Shown: positions 20,990 to 32,690, numbered from the stretch's first letter. The stretch is 64,000 nt of DNA from Spirometra erinaceieuropaei (GCA_902702965.1 CACRXP010000018.1:347253-411252); one strand, 5' to 3'. Translations and numbers: made by a program. The notes: generated from the sequence alone by a model not told the origin.

Positions 20990-21232
20990 GGGTGTGGTGG
21001 CACGACTAGGTGTGGGTCCGGCCGTGCCAGCCACCTGAGCCCTTCTCCGCCTCCGGTCTTCTTGTGTCTGTCTTGACACCGGGTCCAGGTTGGGAATGAG
21101 GAAGAGAGAGTGCGGAAGATGTTACGCAAGTCTACTATCACTATAAAATAATTCACGTTCAAGTCACCGTGCCTGCTGCACCTTGCTGCGTAGCACGCGG
21201 TGGCCATCGTCGGAATCGACCGTCAAACTGTC
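20990..21232 (+). mobile_element. 5'-truncated LINE 3' end
   Basis: Matches 13850-14100 of the full-length LINE (GGTGTGGTGGCACG, CTCCGGTCTTCTTG, TTGACACCGGGTCCAGG, GAGAGTGCGG, TACGCAAGTCTAC) and ends ACCGTCAAACTGTC. It abuts the PLE fragment that starts at 21233. Confidence 0.7.
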
Positions 21233-22082
21233 GCATGCCGTTCAATGAATGCCCGCGGATAGCCGTTGGCTCTGAAGAGTTCTTGGAGGAGCTTTATCTC
21301 GTCCAGTTCGGCGGCTGGCGTGCTGCAAGGAGTTTCAACCCATCGGTATAGCGTGCGGACACAGCTTGGTTTGTGTTGTAGCGGGTGGTTACTGTTGTAA
21401 CTAAGCATTTGCAGCGTGTTCGTCGATCTGCTGTAGATCGACGTCGCTGATTGGCCATTTGGTTGGCGACAGACGTGAACATCCAAGAATGGAAGTTTGT
21501 CTCCTACTTCCTCTTCCATCGTGAACTGTAGATAGGGAATGATTGAGTTCAGTACTTCCGCATAGTAGTTTATTTTATCCCGGTCGATGATTACAAAGGT
21601 GTCATCAACGTAGCGTGCCCAAAACTTGAGTTTGTACTCCTCGAATAGCCGTATCTCGAGTTTTTGTAGAACCGCCTCAGCAATGAGCCCGGAGATTGGT
21701 GAACCCATTGGAGTGCCCTTGATTTGCTCGTATGTGATCCCTTCGAAGGTAAAGAATGTCTTGAGACAGTGCCCCATGGGTTCTTTGAGATCTTGAGCTA
21801 TGCGTTGGCCATCGTCCCCGTCGTAATTTTGACGTAGAAGGTTACTGAGCGCTTTGACCGCAGGGGCCTGTGGTATGAACGTGAAGAGTGAGACGACGCC
21901 AAAAGACACCATCCTTTCATTCGGTTCCATCGTGACTGACCTCACTTTTTCAAGGAATTGTTCAGCTGAGTGTGCCGTTTTTTGTGAGCATACAGTTAAG
22001 AATCTTAGCTTCTGAAATAGCCAGCTTGCAAGCCCGTATGTGGGTGTGCCTCGGAGTGAGACGACTGGACGGGACTTGCCAG
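21233..22082 (-). pseudogene. Penelope-like element reverse transcriptase, catalytically impaired
   Basis: On the minus strand the frame runs from about 22082: RPVVSLRGTPTYGLASWLF (conserved PLE block), then SFGVVSLFTFIP (motif A), KGTPMGSPISGLIAEAVLQ (motif B), WARYVDDTFVIID (YVDD box, about 21606), LPFLDVHVCRQ, LSYNSNHPLQHKPSCVRTLY and FRANGYPRAFIERH near 21245. In PLE RTs motif A normally reads DVVSLFT. Here the catalytic Asp is Gly. The N-terminal part upstream of the RPVVS block and the whole GIY-YIG domain are missing. The frame has no internal stop over some 280 codons, so the copy is fairly young. Confidence 0.88.
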
Positions 22083-22135
22083 TCTCTGAAAATGAGTAGA
22101 CGAATCAACTACTCGAAACGTCGAATCTCCAATAA
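22080..22135 (+). ncRNA. hammerhead-like motif, CTGAAAATGA variant
   Basis: CTGAAAATGA (22086-22095), a GTAG/CTAC stem around loop ACGAATCAA, then GAAACGTC (22115-22122) and a CCAATAAACC tail. The core box departs from CUGAUGA in the same way as at 40529-40570. Confidence 0.4.
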
Positions 22136-22274
22136 ACCTCTCCCGTTGGACGCCTCTTTTTCTTTTATTATGCCACCTGGGAATCGCATTTTCACTATTA
22201 CAGTGTGAACTGATTGTCTAACCGCAGTTTCCGACGGTAGGCCTCACAGCCGGGTGGGAACAGGAACAGTGACT

Positions 22275-22590
22275 TACGTGTGTTTTAGGCGGCGTCTACC
22301 GCACTCTCCACACCCGCGCCCTCCTGGGCCTGGTGCCAAGGCAGACTCGAGACAGCCAGAGGGCGAGCGGAGGGCGCCGGTAACTGGTAAAGCGTGAACT
22401 CGCGCCGAGGCATGCCCCAACCCTATGCACAAGGACCGGGGTTGCACACAGTAAGAAGGGGGGAGGGCGAGGATAGATCGCATCCCATGTGCGAGTAGGA
22501 GTGCCACAGAGGATCTCCGTCCTGAGAGGGGGACCGAGTTGACAGTCAGTTGACACCCTTCCAAGCCACAGTTTTTGACGCACCGCGATA
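22275..22590 (-). mobile_element. diverged LINE 3'-end fragment
   Basis: In reverse complement: GTGGCTTGGAAGGGTGTCAAC and, at the other end, TTGGCACCAGGCCCAGG and GAGAGTGCGGTAGACG, which match two segments of the LINE 3' UTR (13610-13660 and about 13930-13990). The middle differs, so it belongs to another subfamily. Confidence 0.5.
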
Positions 22591-22659
22591 GTTTAAAAGC
22601 GCAGTAAATTTTAGAACATAAAACGTACGTTTTCGATTATTCATCGTCAGGCATGCGGA

Positions 22660-22845
22660 GGGCAGAATAGTAAAAGTAAAACAGCAGCCGAAAAGAAAAT
22701 TATTCAAAAGCCGGTATCCTGGGGTAACTGATTATAGAGTTCCGCTGAATAATGATTAGTTTTACAATCCTACTTCATTAATATTTCGAAACGAAGACGC
22801 ATTTCGGAATTTCGGTTGACATTTCATGAGTTAGCCCACCCACTG
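22660..22845 (-). mobile_element. fold-back DNA element, terminal fragment (subfamily B)
   Basis: Ends with ATTTCATGAGTTAGCCCACCCACTG followed by TA. The same terminus closes the complete element 46336-47325. The other half is missing. Confidence 0.65.
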
Positions 22846-22864
22846 TACCTCCACCACGCTTCTT

Positions 22865-22985
22865 TACGACCGTTTCTGATGATGGGTTCAGGGGAGAATC
22901 CGGAACGTCGGGCCGACAAGTCTCTTATTTCAATGACTGCATCTCCTTTGAAATTCTTCCTAGAACCCGCCTTGTGTAGGCGCTC
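22865..22985 (+). ncRNA. degenerate hammerhead-like motif
   Basis: CTGATGA at 22876-22882, a perfect-looking helix II (GGGTTC/GAATCC), then GGAACGTC. The GAAA core is mutated to GGAA, so the motif should be inactive. The flank (CTAGAACCCGCC) matches the fragment near 720. Confidence 0.45.
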
Positions 22986-23224
22986 GTCATACACCCTCAA
23001 GAGGCCACTCTCCATCGCAGTGGAAGTTGCCACCGAGAATTCCTGTGCCTTCTAGAACTTCGGTCTCTAGAGCACCGTCTTGTCATCTCAGCTTCAGTAT
23101 CCTTCGGAGGTAGGTGAGGTAGAAAAAATTAGAATACGGCATTTTTTTCTCACAGACCCTCCAGGCCTACGCTTTGTACAGCAATGTAGTCAAGATGGAA
23201 GATTTTTATTTTGGGTTTGGTGTT

Positions 23225-24420
23225 AAATTGGTAACCATGTGGATTCCGGCCGAATGTTTGGTTGGCTTTGTCGTCGATTTTTATGCCGCATTATGCGAAA
23301 CTGTTATTTGTTTAGAGTTGTAAGCCGCTGACATTGTATTTTGTGTTGAGTGACGGCTGATACATAACCACCGTTTTGGCGTATTGTTAGTTAGACTGAA
23401 GTTGTCGTAGCCGGAGACAAATAAGTCCATGCTCCGTCGCATTCCCCGTTTTGTTGCAGTGTTCAGTGCGCGATCGCTCTCATAGAGGAGTTCATGGACG
23501 GTGGTTGTCGATGTCCGCGGGGATGCTTGTACGCGTCGGGTGCTGAGAAGCCGACCCCTATAAACTATGTCGATCCTAGGACGCTCATCACGGTGGGTAT
23601 CCATCAGCAGTATAGTGTATATGATGTTAAAGAAGGTCAGAGCGAATACACAGCCCTACGTCATTCAACTGATCACCCAGGATGGTTGTGAGACTATTAC
23701 ATTGTCTATGACTCACATCATCATCTCGTCGTGGAGCTCGCGACCATGTGCGTAAATCGATTATAACGGCCAAATTTCCAGAGTCCATCGCAATTGGTCG
23801 TGTGGAAGGCTTACCTATGGTCTACGAAGGTGGCGCAGAATTCGAACAGACTTTCCGACAGGAGTCCCTGTTTCGGATGGCCGCTGACACGACTGAAAAG
23901 ACTGCGAGTGAAAATCTTCCCAACAGTGTTGGGCAGCATGGTGCCGCCGTAATTGTCATGGAGTTGGCAGCTCTCTTTCCACTTGCAGAAACGGACAACC
24001 GTCATCTCCTTGGAATCTTGGACAACTTGTCGGTGACGCCACATCTCCTGATATATCGTCGTCAGTTGGTCGATTAACCGAAGGCCTCCGTGCTTCTGAA
24101 ATTCGGCCATGATCGAGTCGGATTCCGGTGCTTTACTACTGGAGAGGTGTTGCACGATTTTGGTTGTTTCTGTGAGAGGTGGCGGGAGACCCAGGCTGCT
24201 GTCCTTTTCCACTTATGAAAAAATGTCATTCACCTACCGAGCCAAAAATTGCAGCCTGTGGTATCAGAAGATCCATGACTCCAGCAACTGTAGGACGACC
24301 TTAGCTATAAGTTCTGAAATCGCCGAACCCATCGGCGTGTCTTTCACTCCACCAGGGTTGAAGCATGTCCTCATACAGATCTTCAAGAGTTGGGTCTATC
24401 CTAGGTAATTGGCCGTTTCA
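23225..24420 (-). pseudogene. LINE reverse transcriptase remnant
   Basis: Minus strand. About 23811-24212 translates to IVQHLSSSKAPESDSIMAEF and LIDQLTTIYQEMWRHRQVVQ, aligning with the RT entry region of the intact LINE ([40 protein letters not shown]). About 23281-23604 gives YRDERP-like residues, [17 protein letters not shown] (the FADD box decayed to YESD) and RSMDLF. The two parts are in different frames with sequence lost between them. The protein is dead. The 23780-24420 part is repeated at 26087-26800. Confidence 0.75.
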
Positions 24421-26086
24421 TAGCATTTGTTCTTTAGGAGTATTCCGACGGTCTTGACTGCCAGATCCTGCGGACTAGAAGTACTAGTTGCGTCGTCACG
24501 TGAGGGCAGTAATCTAAACAGAAAACATTTTCAAAACCAGATTGCCCCCACTGGGTTATTGATTTCTTATTCTATGTAAGTCGTGCAAAGTAAGATGCGA
24601 GTATGTAGAGTGCGTGACCGATCTGATGAAATGTTGGCCGAAATTCTGAAAAGCGTTTTCGATTAGGAAGGATTACTTAGGTGGGGTTGTAATGTTGCTT
24701 GTCAAGCAACATGCTCCCACAATATTTCGGACTCGTTAGGGTGTCGGCGTTTGAATGAAATTCATTTCGATCTCCTATAGAAGCCATATTCGGCAAAAAA
24801 TGACTACTTAAATAGCATGTATTTTCACATTTATTTTTGATGGTGTTATAAATTCAAATATTTGTTATTTATTATGGAAAACACGCACAAAATATGCCTT
24901 CTTTTACTTGTATGGTAGAAAATAACATTGTCCTTACATTTTATACCCGGAGAAAGCGTATATTTAGGTTCTGAAAAGTTTCCGAATTCCCCAATAATTC
25001 TGGGCAAGATCAGTTGCCGCATCACCATTAAGGGGTCCCATTCTACCAGGTGCATGCTTTTCTCATTAGAAAAATCATATATTCCTCTATGCCTTTAAGA
25101 AGATGCCGTGTTGAATTCATAGAATTTTGCAATGAATGTGGACTATGTTGTACATTTCACGAGGAGCATTGGTAAACGGAGATGTGCGACGCTGTATGTA
25201 TGGACACCGCACGGTCTTAAAAATCTCATAGCTAGAAACTTTTTTAAAACCTAAATACACGCTTTCTTTGGGTATAAAATGTAAAGACACTGCTATTTTC
25301 TACCAAGCCAGTAAAAGAAAGCATATTTTGTGCGTGGTTTCCAAAACACAATTGAATTTATTAGACCATCGAACCTCACTGGGAAAAAATGCATGCTACC
25401 TACGTAGTTATTTTTTGCCGACTGTGGCTTCTATAGGAGGTCGAAGTGAAGTGCACTCAAACGCCGACACCATAGCGAGTCCGAAATAATATGGGGATAT
25501 GTTGCTTGATAAGCAACATTACAATCCCACCTGAGTAATCCCTCCTAATCTAAAACGCATTTTAGAATTTCGACCAACATTACATCAGATCGGTCACGCA
25601 CTGTAAGTTATTTTCAAAGAAACAGACGTCTTTTATTTTTTTAAACATGTTCATAAATTTGCGTTATTCTGTGCTCTGAGATCATATAACGGTGTCTGCA
25701 GGCGATCCTTCGCATTGAGACACCCATAGTTTTACTTCCGTTTGCGAATGCTGCACAAGAAACCGTGAACGGGCCCACTGCCAAGCAGCCAATTCAATTG
25801 GTGACCGTATGGTATGGCACTGTTTGTGTCGTCTAGCTTTTGCTAATGCGTAATTTAACCAGGAAGCTCGCATAGCAATAACAGTTCGAGCAATATTTTG
25901 ATACTTGCATGGGTATTTACTGAGATATTTATCATCGTAGATCGAAGACAGTGAGTGCACAAAAATAAAGAAAAGTGTCTTATTCAAAGATAAATGATAG
26001 CTTGTCCCCTTTTGGCAAAAATAGTTAGTAATTTAAAAGGTACTGAAAAAACGTGCCAAACGTCCCATGTTCTCATGATTTTATCC
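23780..26086. repeat. tandem duplication, unit A (carries a fold-back element)
   Basis: Begins AGAGTCCATCGCAATTGG and ends CATGATTTTATCC, as does unit B (26087-27461). Without the 24608-25603 insertion the unit is about 1.31 kb. Units align by eye over nearly their whole length with small indels. Confidence 0.8.
24608..25603. mobile_element. complete fold-back DNA element, subfamily A (996 bp)
   Basis: The two halves are inverted copies of each other over about 400 bp, starting with AGTGCGTGACCGATCT and ending with its reverse complement, around a short unique centre. It is flanked by TA on both sides. Unit B of the tandem duplication has GAGTATGTAAGTTATTTTC with a single TA, the empty site. 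No transposase is encoded. A TA duplication is typical of Tc1/mariner-type movement, so it is probably a non-autonomous derivative. Confidence 0.88.
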
Positions 26087-27461
26087 AGAGTCCATCGCAA
26101 TTGGCCGTGCCTAAGGCTTTCCTCTGGTCTTCGAAGGTAGCGCAGGAGAGGGTTCGCATTTCTTGACACTCCTCTTCTAGTCGGCGGCCGGTGAACATCA
26201 TGTCATTGATTTCGCAGTGTCATTGGAATTCACACAGACTTTCCGAGAGACGTCCTTGTACCAGATGACCGTTGACACGACTGAGAAGACTGCGAGCGAA
26301 GATCTTCCCGACAGTTTTGGGCAGCATGGTGTCGCCGTAATTGTCATGGAGTTGGCAGCCCTCTTTCCACTTGCAGAAACGGACAACCGTCATGTCCTTG
26401 GAATCTTAGACAACTTGTCCGTGACGCCACATCTACTGATATCTCGTTGTCAGTTTGTCGATTAACCGAGGGCCTTCGTGCTTGTGAAATTCGGCCATGA
26501 TCGAGTCGGATTCCGGTGCTTTACTGCTGGAGAGCTGCTGCACGACTTCGGTTGTTTCTGTGAGACGTGGCGGGAGACCATGGTTGTTGTTCTTTTCCAC
26601 CTACCGAGCCAAAAATTGCAGCCTATGGTATCAGAAGATCCAGGATTCCAGCAACTGCATGAAGACCTTAGCTATAAGTTCTGAAATCGCCGTACCCAGT
26701 GGAATGCCTTTCACCTGCTCGCAGATTATTCCATCAGTGTTGAAGCATAGCTTCAGACAGAGCTTCAAGAGTCGGGTCTATCCCAAGCAATTATCCATTT
26801 CATAGCATTTGTTCTTTAGGAGCAATTCGACGGTCTTGACTGCCAGATCCCGCGGAATAGAAGTACAAGTTTTGTCGTCACGTGAGGCAGTAATTTAAAC
26901 AGGCAATGTCTCCAAAATCAGATTACCCCCGCAGGGTCACTGATTTGTTATTCTATGTAAGCCGTGCAAAGTAAGATGTGAGTATGTAAGTTATTTTCAA
27001 AGGATCAGACGCCTTTTTTCAAATAGTTTCATAAATTTGTGTTATTCTGTGCTTTAAAATCACATAATAGCGCTTGAAGGCGATCCTTCATATTGAGACA
27101 CCCGTAGTTTTACTTCCATTTGCGAATGCTGCACAAGAAACCGTAAAGAGGCCTACCGTCAAACAACCACTCACATTGGTGACCCTGTAAGCCATTGTTT
27201 GTACCGTCTAGCTTCTGCTGATGCGTAATTCACCAAGGGAACTCGCATAGCATTAACAATTTGAGCGAAATTTCGATACTTATATAGGTATTTACTAGGA
27301 TATTGATGATCGTAGATCGAAAACAATGAGTGTACAAGAATAAGGAAAAGTATCTTATTCAAAGATAAATGATAGCTGGTCCCTCTTTGGCAAAAATAGT
27401 AAGTAATTTTAAAGGTACTGTAAAAGGGTGCCAAACATCCCATGTTCTCATGATTTTATCC
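26087..27461. repeat. tandem duplication, unit B (empty site)
   Basis: Direct neighbour of unit A, same orientation, about 1.37 kb. It includes about 80 bp absent from unit A near 26130-26215. The junction A/B reads TTTTATCC-AGAGTCCATCG. Confidence 0.8.
26090..26800 (-). pseudogene. LINE RT remnant, duplicate of the one at 23.8-24.4 kb
   Basis: Minus strand gives VVQQLSSSKAPESDSIMAEF and related blocks, again with frame breaks. It was duplicated together with its flanks rather than by separate retrotransposition. Confidence 0.7.
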
Positions 27462-28746
27462 AAGAAAAGATTGAAGTACGCGGACGTTGGTGAGCAAAAT
27501 ACCACATCAGGGCGGTATTTAAAGACTTCACGCACAAGAGAGTGTCACAATCGCGCAAGAACATATTTATATCAGATCATAATTTTTGATGCATTTTTAA
27601 TGTCATTACCAAGGTTTGGTCAGTTTGTAAATATGACTAAAAGACCATCTGCATGAAAAAGAAAGAACAGCAACTCCTTACTTAAGCAAATGCTTTCTAG
27701 AAATATGTTACTTTAGAGATTTTGATAGACGAAAAGCACCGATTTGATCTTTTATGGCTCTGAAAACCACAGTGTATTCACTCTGTACCTCAGCGGACTC
27801 CACCGTCAGCAAAAACCACAATGATTTTTCTCAAAGAGTTTCCTAAATGCGTCCGATCGTATCTACTAGTTTTTGAATTTATTAATCACTGATCGACCAC
27901 TCAAGATGGAGCCTTATGGAAAAGTTTATTTCTATTGCGTATCTTTCAGAGAAATTACGTGAGAATAAACTACATCACGAACGATACAAATTGAAAAATT
28001 ACGTAAAATTTGTGCAAGAAGATTCTAAAACACATCGTGAAACACAACATACCAAACTTTATGTCATGTCTCACCTAACACGAATTATTGGAGTGTATGT
28101 ACCGCATATGTATAACTTACCCGTGTTCAAACATTACTGTGCTAATGTCGTTTTATTTACTCACATATGTGAGTTTTTATGTCACTACTAAAAATTAAAT
28201 CAACTCGGTTGATACGAATTAGCATGTTTTTAGCATTTCCGCATCTGTAAGGAAAACTTAAATTGTTGACTGGAGAGACCGCTGTTTAAACGTTTACTTC
28301 GAATTCTTAGCTAATTGAATGTCGTTTAATACTTGTTTTATGTTTTAACATATACATTTAAACTAGTTCCTGATGGGTTAGAGATTCCTAATTGATTTAA
28401 TAATACTCCATGAATTTGGTCATGTAGTGTAATGCCATCCTCAAGCCCGGAGTTAAGCAACCTGTCGGGGTATATTAGATGGCAAATAAAGGTCAACATT
28501 TGTGACAGGGTATATTTCTTGCCCGACATAGAAGACGTTGGCAGCATTAGTTGTCATCTACAGTAAGCCATTATTTATCAACAGACAGGGTAACAAGAGC
28601 AACTGATGAGTTCTATCCGTAAAATTTCCCTCTTTCTACAAGAGACAGCCGCCTCGATGTGAATGCCTGCTTAGCCAACGCATTCCATCTTGCACCTTGC
28701 GAGAGCAGGGGCCTCATCATATAGTAGAACTTCTCATAAATCGGAC
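27462..28746. other. no gene seen; upstream of the candidate signal-peptide exon
   Basis: AT-rich. A plus-strand frame at 27916-28191 (91 codons) has no motif I recognise. I do not see a convincing promoter element upstream of 28747. Confidence 0.4.
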
Positions 28747-28844
28747 ATGAGAAACTTGCTTTATAACGTGTTCATATCTGCCGCTGTTGTATTCATGCGA
28801 ACCTTGTACGCGGCCGAAGCTGTTGCTGTTGGAAGGATTAAAAG
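28747..28844 (+). CDS. candidate first exon with signal peptide
   Basis: ATG at 28747 begins MRNLLYNVFISAAVVFMRTL followed by YAAEAVAV: a short basic n-region, a hydrophobic stretch of about 14 residues and an Ala-x-Ala site, typical of a secretory signal. The exon ends AAAAG before GTGAGT (98 nt, phase 2). It is too short to stand out as an open frame. Membership in the downstream Ser/Asp-rich gene is inference: joined directly to the exon at 35190 it hits a stop, but with the small second exon (28882-28922) the frame stays open. It could also be a separate small secreted peptide gene. Confidence 0.5.
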
Positions 28845-28881
28845 GTGAGTATGAATAACGCTCACGTCTTCCTGCTCTCAG

Positions 28882-28922
28882 CAAAATGAACTACATTTGG
28901 CATCATCAAGCTAGAAGGGTTT
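28882..28922 (+). CDS. candidate second exon after a 37-nt intron
   Basis: A polypyrimidine run and CAG (TCTTCCTGCTCTCAG) end a 37-nt intron starting GTGAGT at 28845. Very short 5' introns are common in flatworm genes. The exon continues SKMNYIWHHQARRV. Using the GTAGGA donor at 28923 leaves one base and joins in frame to 35190, creating a Cys codon. Without that donor the frame reaches TAA within three codons, giving a 49-residue secreted peptide. The donor is weak, so both readings remain possible. Confidence 0.35.
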
Positions 28923-28931
28923 GTAGGAGCT

Positions 28932-30013
28932 AAACAGTTAATTAGAGTACGTTGCCAGTGTTTGTTTAATGCTACTGCGTTTTTACTTATATGAATGTTG
29001 TTAGTGCGGTTTTGTTTAAGTCAAACTATCCCCATTAAACAGGTTTACAGTTCCCATCTAATAGCGTTAATCTACCCTAAAAGAACGTTCGCCGATCCAT
29101 CTTTAACACCAGCATACTTTGAACGGAATTGAGGGAGACTACGGTTTTGTTTTAACCTAGACCAAAATCATCATTGGACTAACCTTTAAGCACCGCTGTC
29201 CAACAAAAGCAAAAATGCAAATTGCACTGCTGTTGGAATGAGCAGTTAAGGTGGGGATTCCGTTTATGTGCACAAATGTGCGTGCAAAGTGTCAGTCCAC
29301 AAAATTTATTAACTGGCGTGAATACATTGATTGTGGGCTAAACGCTAGAGATTAGCGTTCCCGCAGTCTGTGCAAAGACAGCCTCTGAGGCATGCGGGGT
29401 TGCTGTCGACTTGAGTGACAGAGTAATAGGGCTTCAGGATGAGGATCTGTGGTTGATGAGACTGTCAATATCTTCCACAAATTATGTTCCTCCTGGAACT
29501 CTTCGTACTCCTAATACTTGGAGCGTTTCAGCCCTAAAATAGACACATACAGACATAGAGTAGAAGTCCATGTCGAGCTAACACAGGATTAACATGGCGT
29601 TTGGGTAACCTTGGTGTCTCACGAGAATCCCTTGAAGATTGACGGATGGATTGCTATGTTGGCTCAGATCAGCCACAGTGCCGTTTCTCGGATAAGTTAA
29701 TGTGCTACCTTTTGGAAAGTTAACCGAAATTCGGTAACAATCGGGAGATGGTACCCAAAAATCCGTTACCTAGAAATAATACCTTTAAGAGTGGAATTAA
29801 ACGCCTTTAGGTTATATCAGCGGTTACAGGCCTACTTTCACGCACTACTTGGACTTTCCGCGACGGCCTAACATGGGCTGGCCGATCGAACATCGCAGGA
29901 GGTGACTTGGACGATGGTCGCTATTACCCCACCTTCCCCATCTTTACACACGCACACTTGAATATACGGCATACATTCGAATTATGGCAGTTTATTACAA
30001 AACAAAATCACTT
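28932..30013. other. no gene seen (possible intron)
   Basis: No recognised repeat or exon. It would lie in the first long intron of the candidate gene. Confidence 0.35.
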
Positions 30014-30445
30014 TTAAATAGGATGAGTCTGCGCAACATGGGACAGGAACAGTTCCCAGGCATTTGTTAAAGACTTGGCATTGAGGCCAAACCAAAGACG
30101 ATACTGTACTTCGTCTATGTGAGCCCACACAGCTGGACCACATACAGGGCCTCCCTCGTGGAGTTTCCTTTTCAGTCTACTCCAGTATGCCTCAAAGGCA
30201 TTGGTGTGCCGTCCGGTGGTAGGGTCCTCGAAGTTCTGTAAGTGGTTAACAGAGAAATGTAGATAACCTTCTAGGGGAGGACGATTATACGCCGTCCACT
30301 CGTCCGTTACCACTATACTGCATTTGGCGACCCATTTTGTAATAATGGAGCGGAGAGCGGGCCAACTTCGATCATTCATCTGTTCAAACAACGCTTTCCG
30401 TCGGCTAGTATCGTACATCCCGACTAGCCACCACCCATAAAACCC
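30014..30445 (-). pseudogene. Merlin-family DNA transposase, C-terminal fragment
   Basis: Minus strand, open from about 30445 through the TAA-terminated end at 30014. Blocks: GFYGWWLVGMYDTSRRKALF, then VVTDEWTAYNRPPL, then HTNAFEAYWSRLKRKLHEGG, then HIDEVQYRLWFG. The TDEWTAY and NAFEAYWSRLK blocks are the second Asp and the Glu regions of ISXO2/IS1595-like DDE transposases, known in eukaryotes as Merlin. The N-terminal half with the first catalytic Asp is missing: a stop codon lies just upstream and the sequence changes to an unrelated short repeat. The surviving part has no internal stop. Confidence 0.82.
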
Positions 30446-30499
30446 TTATTACCACCAGTTCCGTAAGACAGGCTGCTTTGGTTAGGCGGAATTTTGGGT

Positions 30500-31460
30500 G
30501 CAATCTCTCGATTGTTACGCGGAATTCTAAAATGTGTTTTCGACTTTAAAAGATTACCTGCAGAGGGGTGTAATGTTAATAACCGTGCGGCATAATCCCC
30601 ATCAATGCAAGATGTGGGCTTTAGAACGAACTCCTTTCTAGCAGCCTGCTAAAACTGTATTCTGAAAGAAGTAACTGCGCACGCAGTAGGCATTCATTGC
30701 ATTGATTTTAAATACCTTGATAAATCAGAATTTATTTCATAGAACACATACACAAAAATATTATTTTGTGTGCTCATTTGGCAGTATATTGTGTGTTCTG
30801 TAAACGTCTTGTTTGACGAAGTAATACCTTCGGGTTTAAGAAAGTTCTAGCTGTAAGATTTTTAAAACCGTGCTTTGGTCATTCAGAAAACACCGGATCA
30901 CTACATCAATCAGTGTTGTTTTTAAACTATTAAATATGGTTCAAATCCATTGTAACAGTTTATGAACTCTAATCATATCTTCCAAATAGGTCATACAATA
31001 TTTAATTCTTCTTACACAGAAAATACGCAGCTTATCGTTTGGAACTTTTCAACTCGGGGGTAACGGCAGGTGGAGTTCAAAAGTATTCGGGAATTCAAAA
31101 AATTTTCAAAAACGTAATTAAAGTCCTCCAACAGATAATAAATCTAAGGAAGACAAAACTTACTACAAAATAAATAAAAAGTATTCCTGCGTATGATTTC
31201 TACAAAATATACTTGAGCTTATAAGGGCATCGAACATCAATGAGAAACATGTATACTGCATTAGTAATGATTTTTTATAGAGCACGGTTTTTATAGGCAG
31301 CCGAAAAGAGGCTCGTTCGATAGCCGGCATCCTGTTATGACTGAATTAACTAGGGGGTCTGCCGCATGATCACAGCATCACAACTGTACTTAAGTTATTA
31401 TTTCAGATCGAAAAAAACATTTCAGAATTTCGGTTAAGCATTCACGAGACAGTACATCTT
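30500..31460. mobile_element. old, diverged fold-back DNA element
   Basis: Left part GCGGAATTCTAAAATGTGTTTTCGA and right part CATTTCAGAATTTCGGTTAAGCATTCACGAG correspond to the termini of the fold-back family, with the AT-rich middle in the expected order. It is strongly diverged from the complete copies, so it is probably an older subfamily. Confidence 0.6.
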
Positions 31461-32404
31461 ATGGCGTATGTGAGGTGAGAAACGCTGTGATGAGAGATTG
31501 TGGCTGCCTAGAGAGTAGGCGCACCAGAACCATCGCAATCCTTGAACCCGGTCTAGACAAGGCAGAGACGTAGGAAACACAAATGGAAAGAGTTTACTTT
31601 GTACAGGAGGGTTGAAACGAAATCGGGACAAAGAGTGCACGTTGGTTGCACACAAAAGGCACGTACAATGCATCTTGAGCAGAGCGAAGTGATGAACGCA
31701 CTGGGCAACAGGTCACTTTCTTCAGTTTTTTAATTTCCTCAGCTAGCCTCCCCAGGGCTGTCATGTGCTTCCTGGTATACACTTCGGTCGCCAAACTTTT
31801 AGTTTTTAATGTATCCAAAAGCACTGCTCTACCTCCGAGCAAAGTCATCTACGCAACGTTTTCCTGACTCGTCCCGAAAGTCATTTGGAAAATTGAGCTG
31901 TAATCCCAGCGGCTACTGCAGCATAGCCACATCATATTTACAGGATGACAAGAAGCAGGCTAGAATATACAACTATTGCATGATTCATCATCATACTGCC
32001 AGTACAAGTACTACCTAGAGAGCGAAACACGTATCGCATCGATTTTTCTGTCAATGCTGCCGGATAATCGTCTTAGCCGTAAATCGCAGGGTTCCGCATG
32101 TTGTTAAATTTCAGCTTTTATAATTGCCTCATAAATCAGAGCAACAAGTCGAAAGCAAATCCTTCTGGACAACCCCCCCCCCGAGGCTCGCTCCGAAAGC
32201 TAAAGTTCACCAATTTAAACGGCCTAATTACGTAATATTCGCAAGTGTTCAACGGACAGTCATCGGTATAAAACAGGGAATTATTGATCTTTCTGACAAA
32301 CACTTGCTTTTTCGGACTATTTTCCAGTTAAAACCTCAGGCTATCACAATAATTAATTAGACAATCTTAAACTAGGAAAATGGAGTATATACCGGAAGTC
32401 GCAT
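31461..32404. other. no gene seen
   Basis: Unclassified sequence. There is a C8-9 homopolymer near 32175. No supported exon. Confidence 0.35.
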
Positions 32405-32690
32405 CGATCTCATGAAATGTTAGTCCAAATTCTGATATGCGTTTCCGATCAGAAAGGATAACTTAAGGGGGGGAGTAACTTTGACTAGCACACTGTATGA
32501 TCCCATGATATTACGGGCACGCCTAGTTGCTGGCTTTCGAGTGTGCTTCCTTTCTGTCGCCTGCAATAATCGCACTCGGTAAAGATGACTGCGTAAATAA
32601 TATATATTCTTCCATTAGATTTTGTGCACCTATAAATTCAAGCACATTTTGTACAAAACGCGTAAAAATTGTCTTCTTGTGATTATTTAA
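32405..32690 (+). mobile_element. fold-back DNA element, left half only
   Basis: GATCTCATGAAATGTTAGTCC onward follows the left terminal repeat of subfamily A, then stops where PLE sequence begins (about 32690). The right half is not found downstream. Confidence 0.6.
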
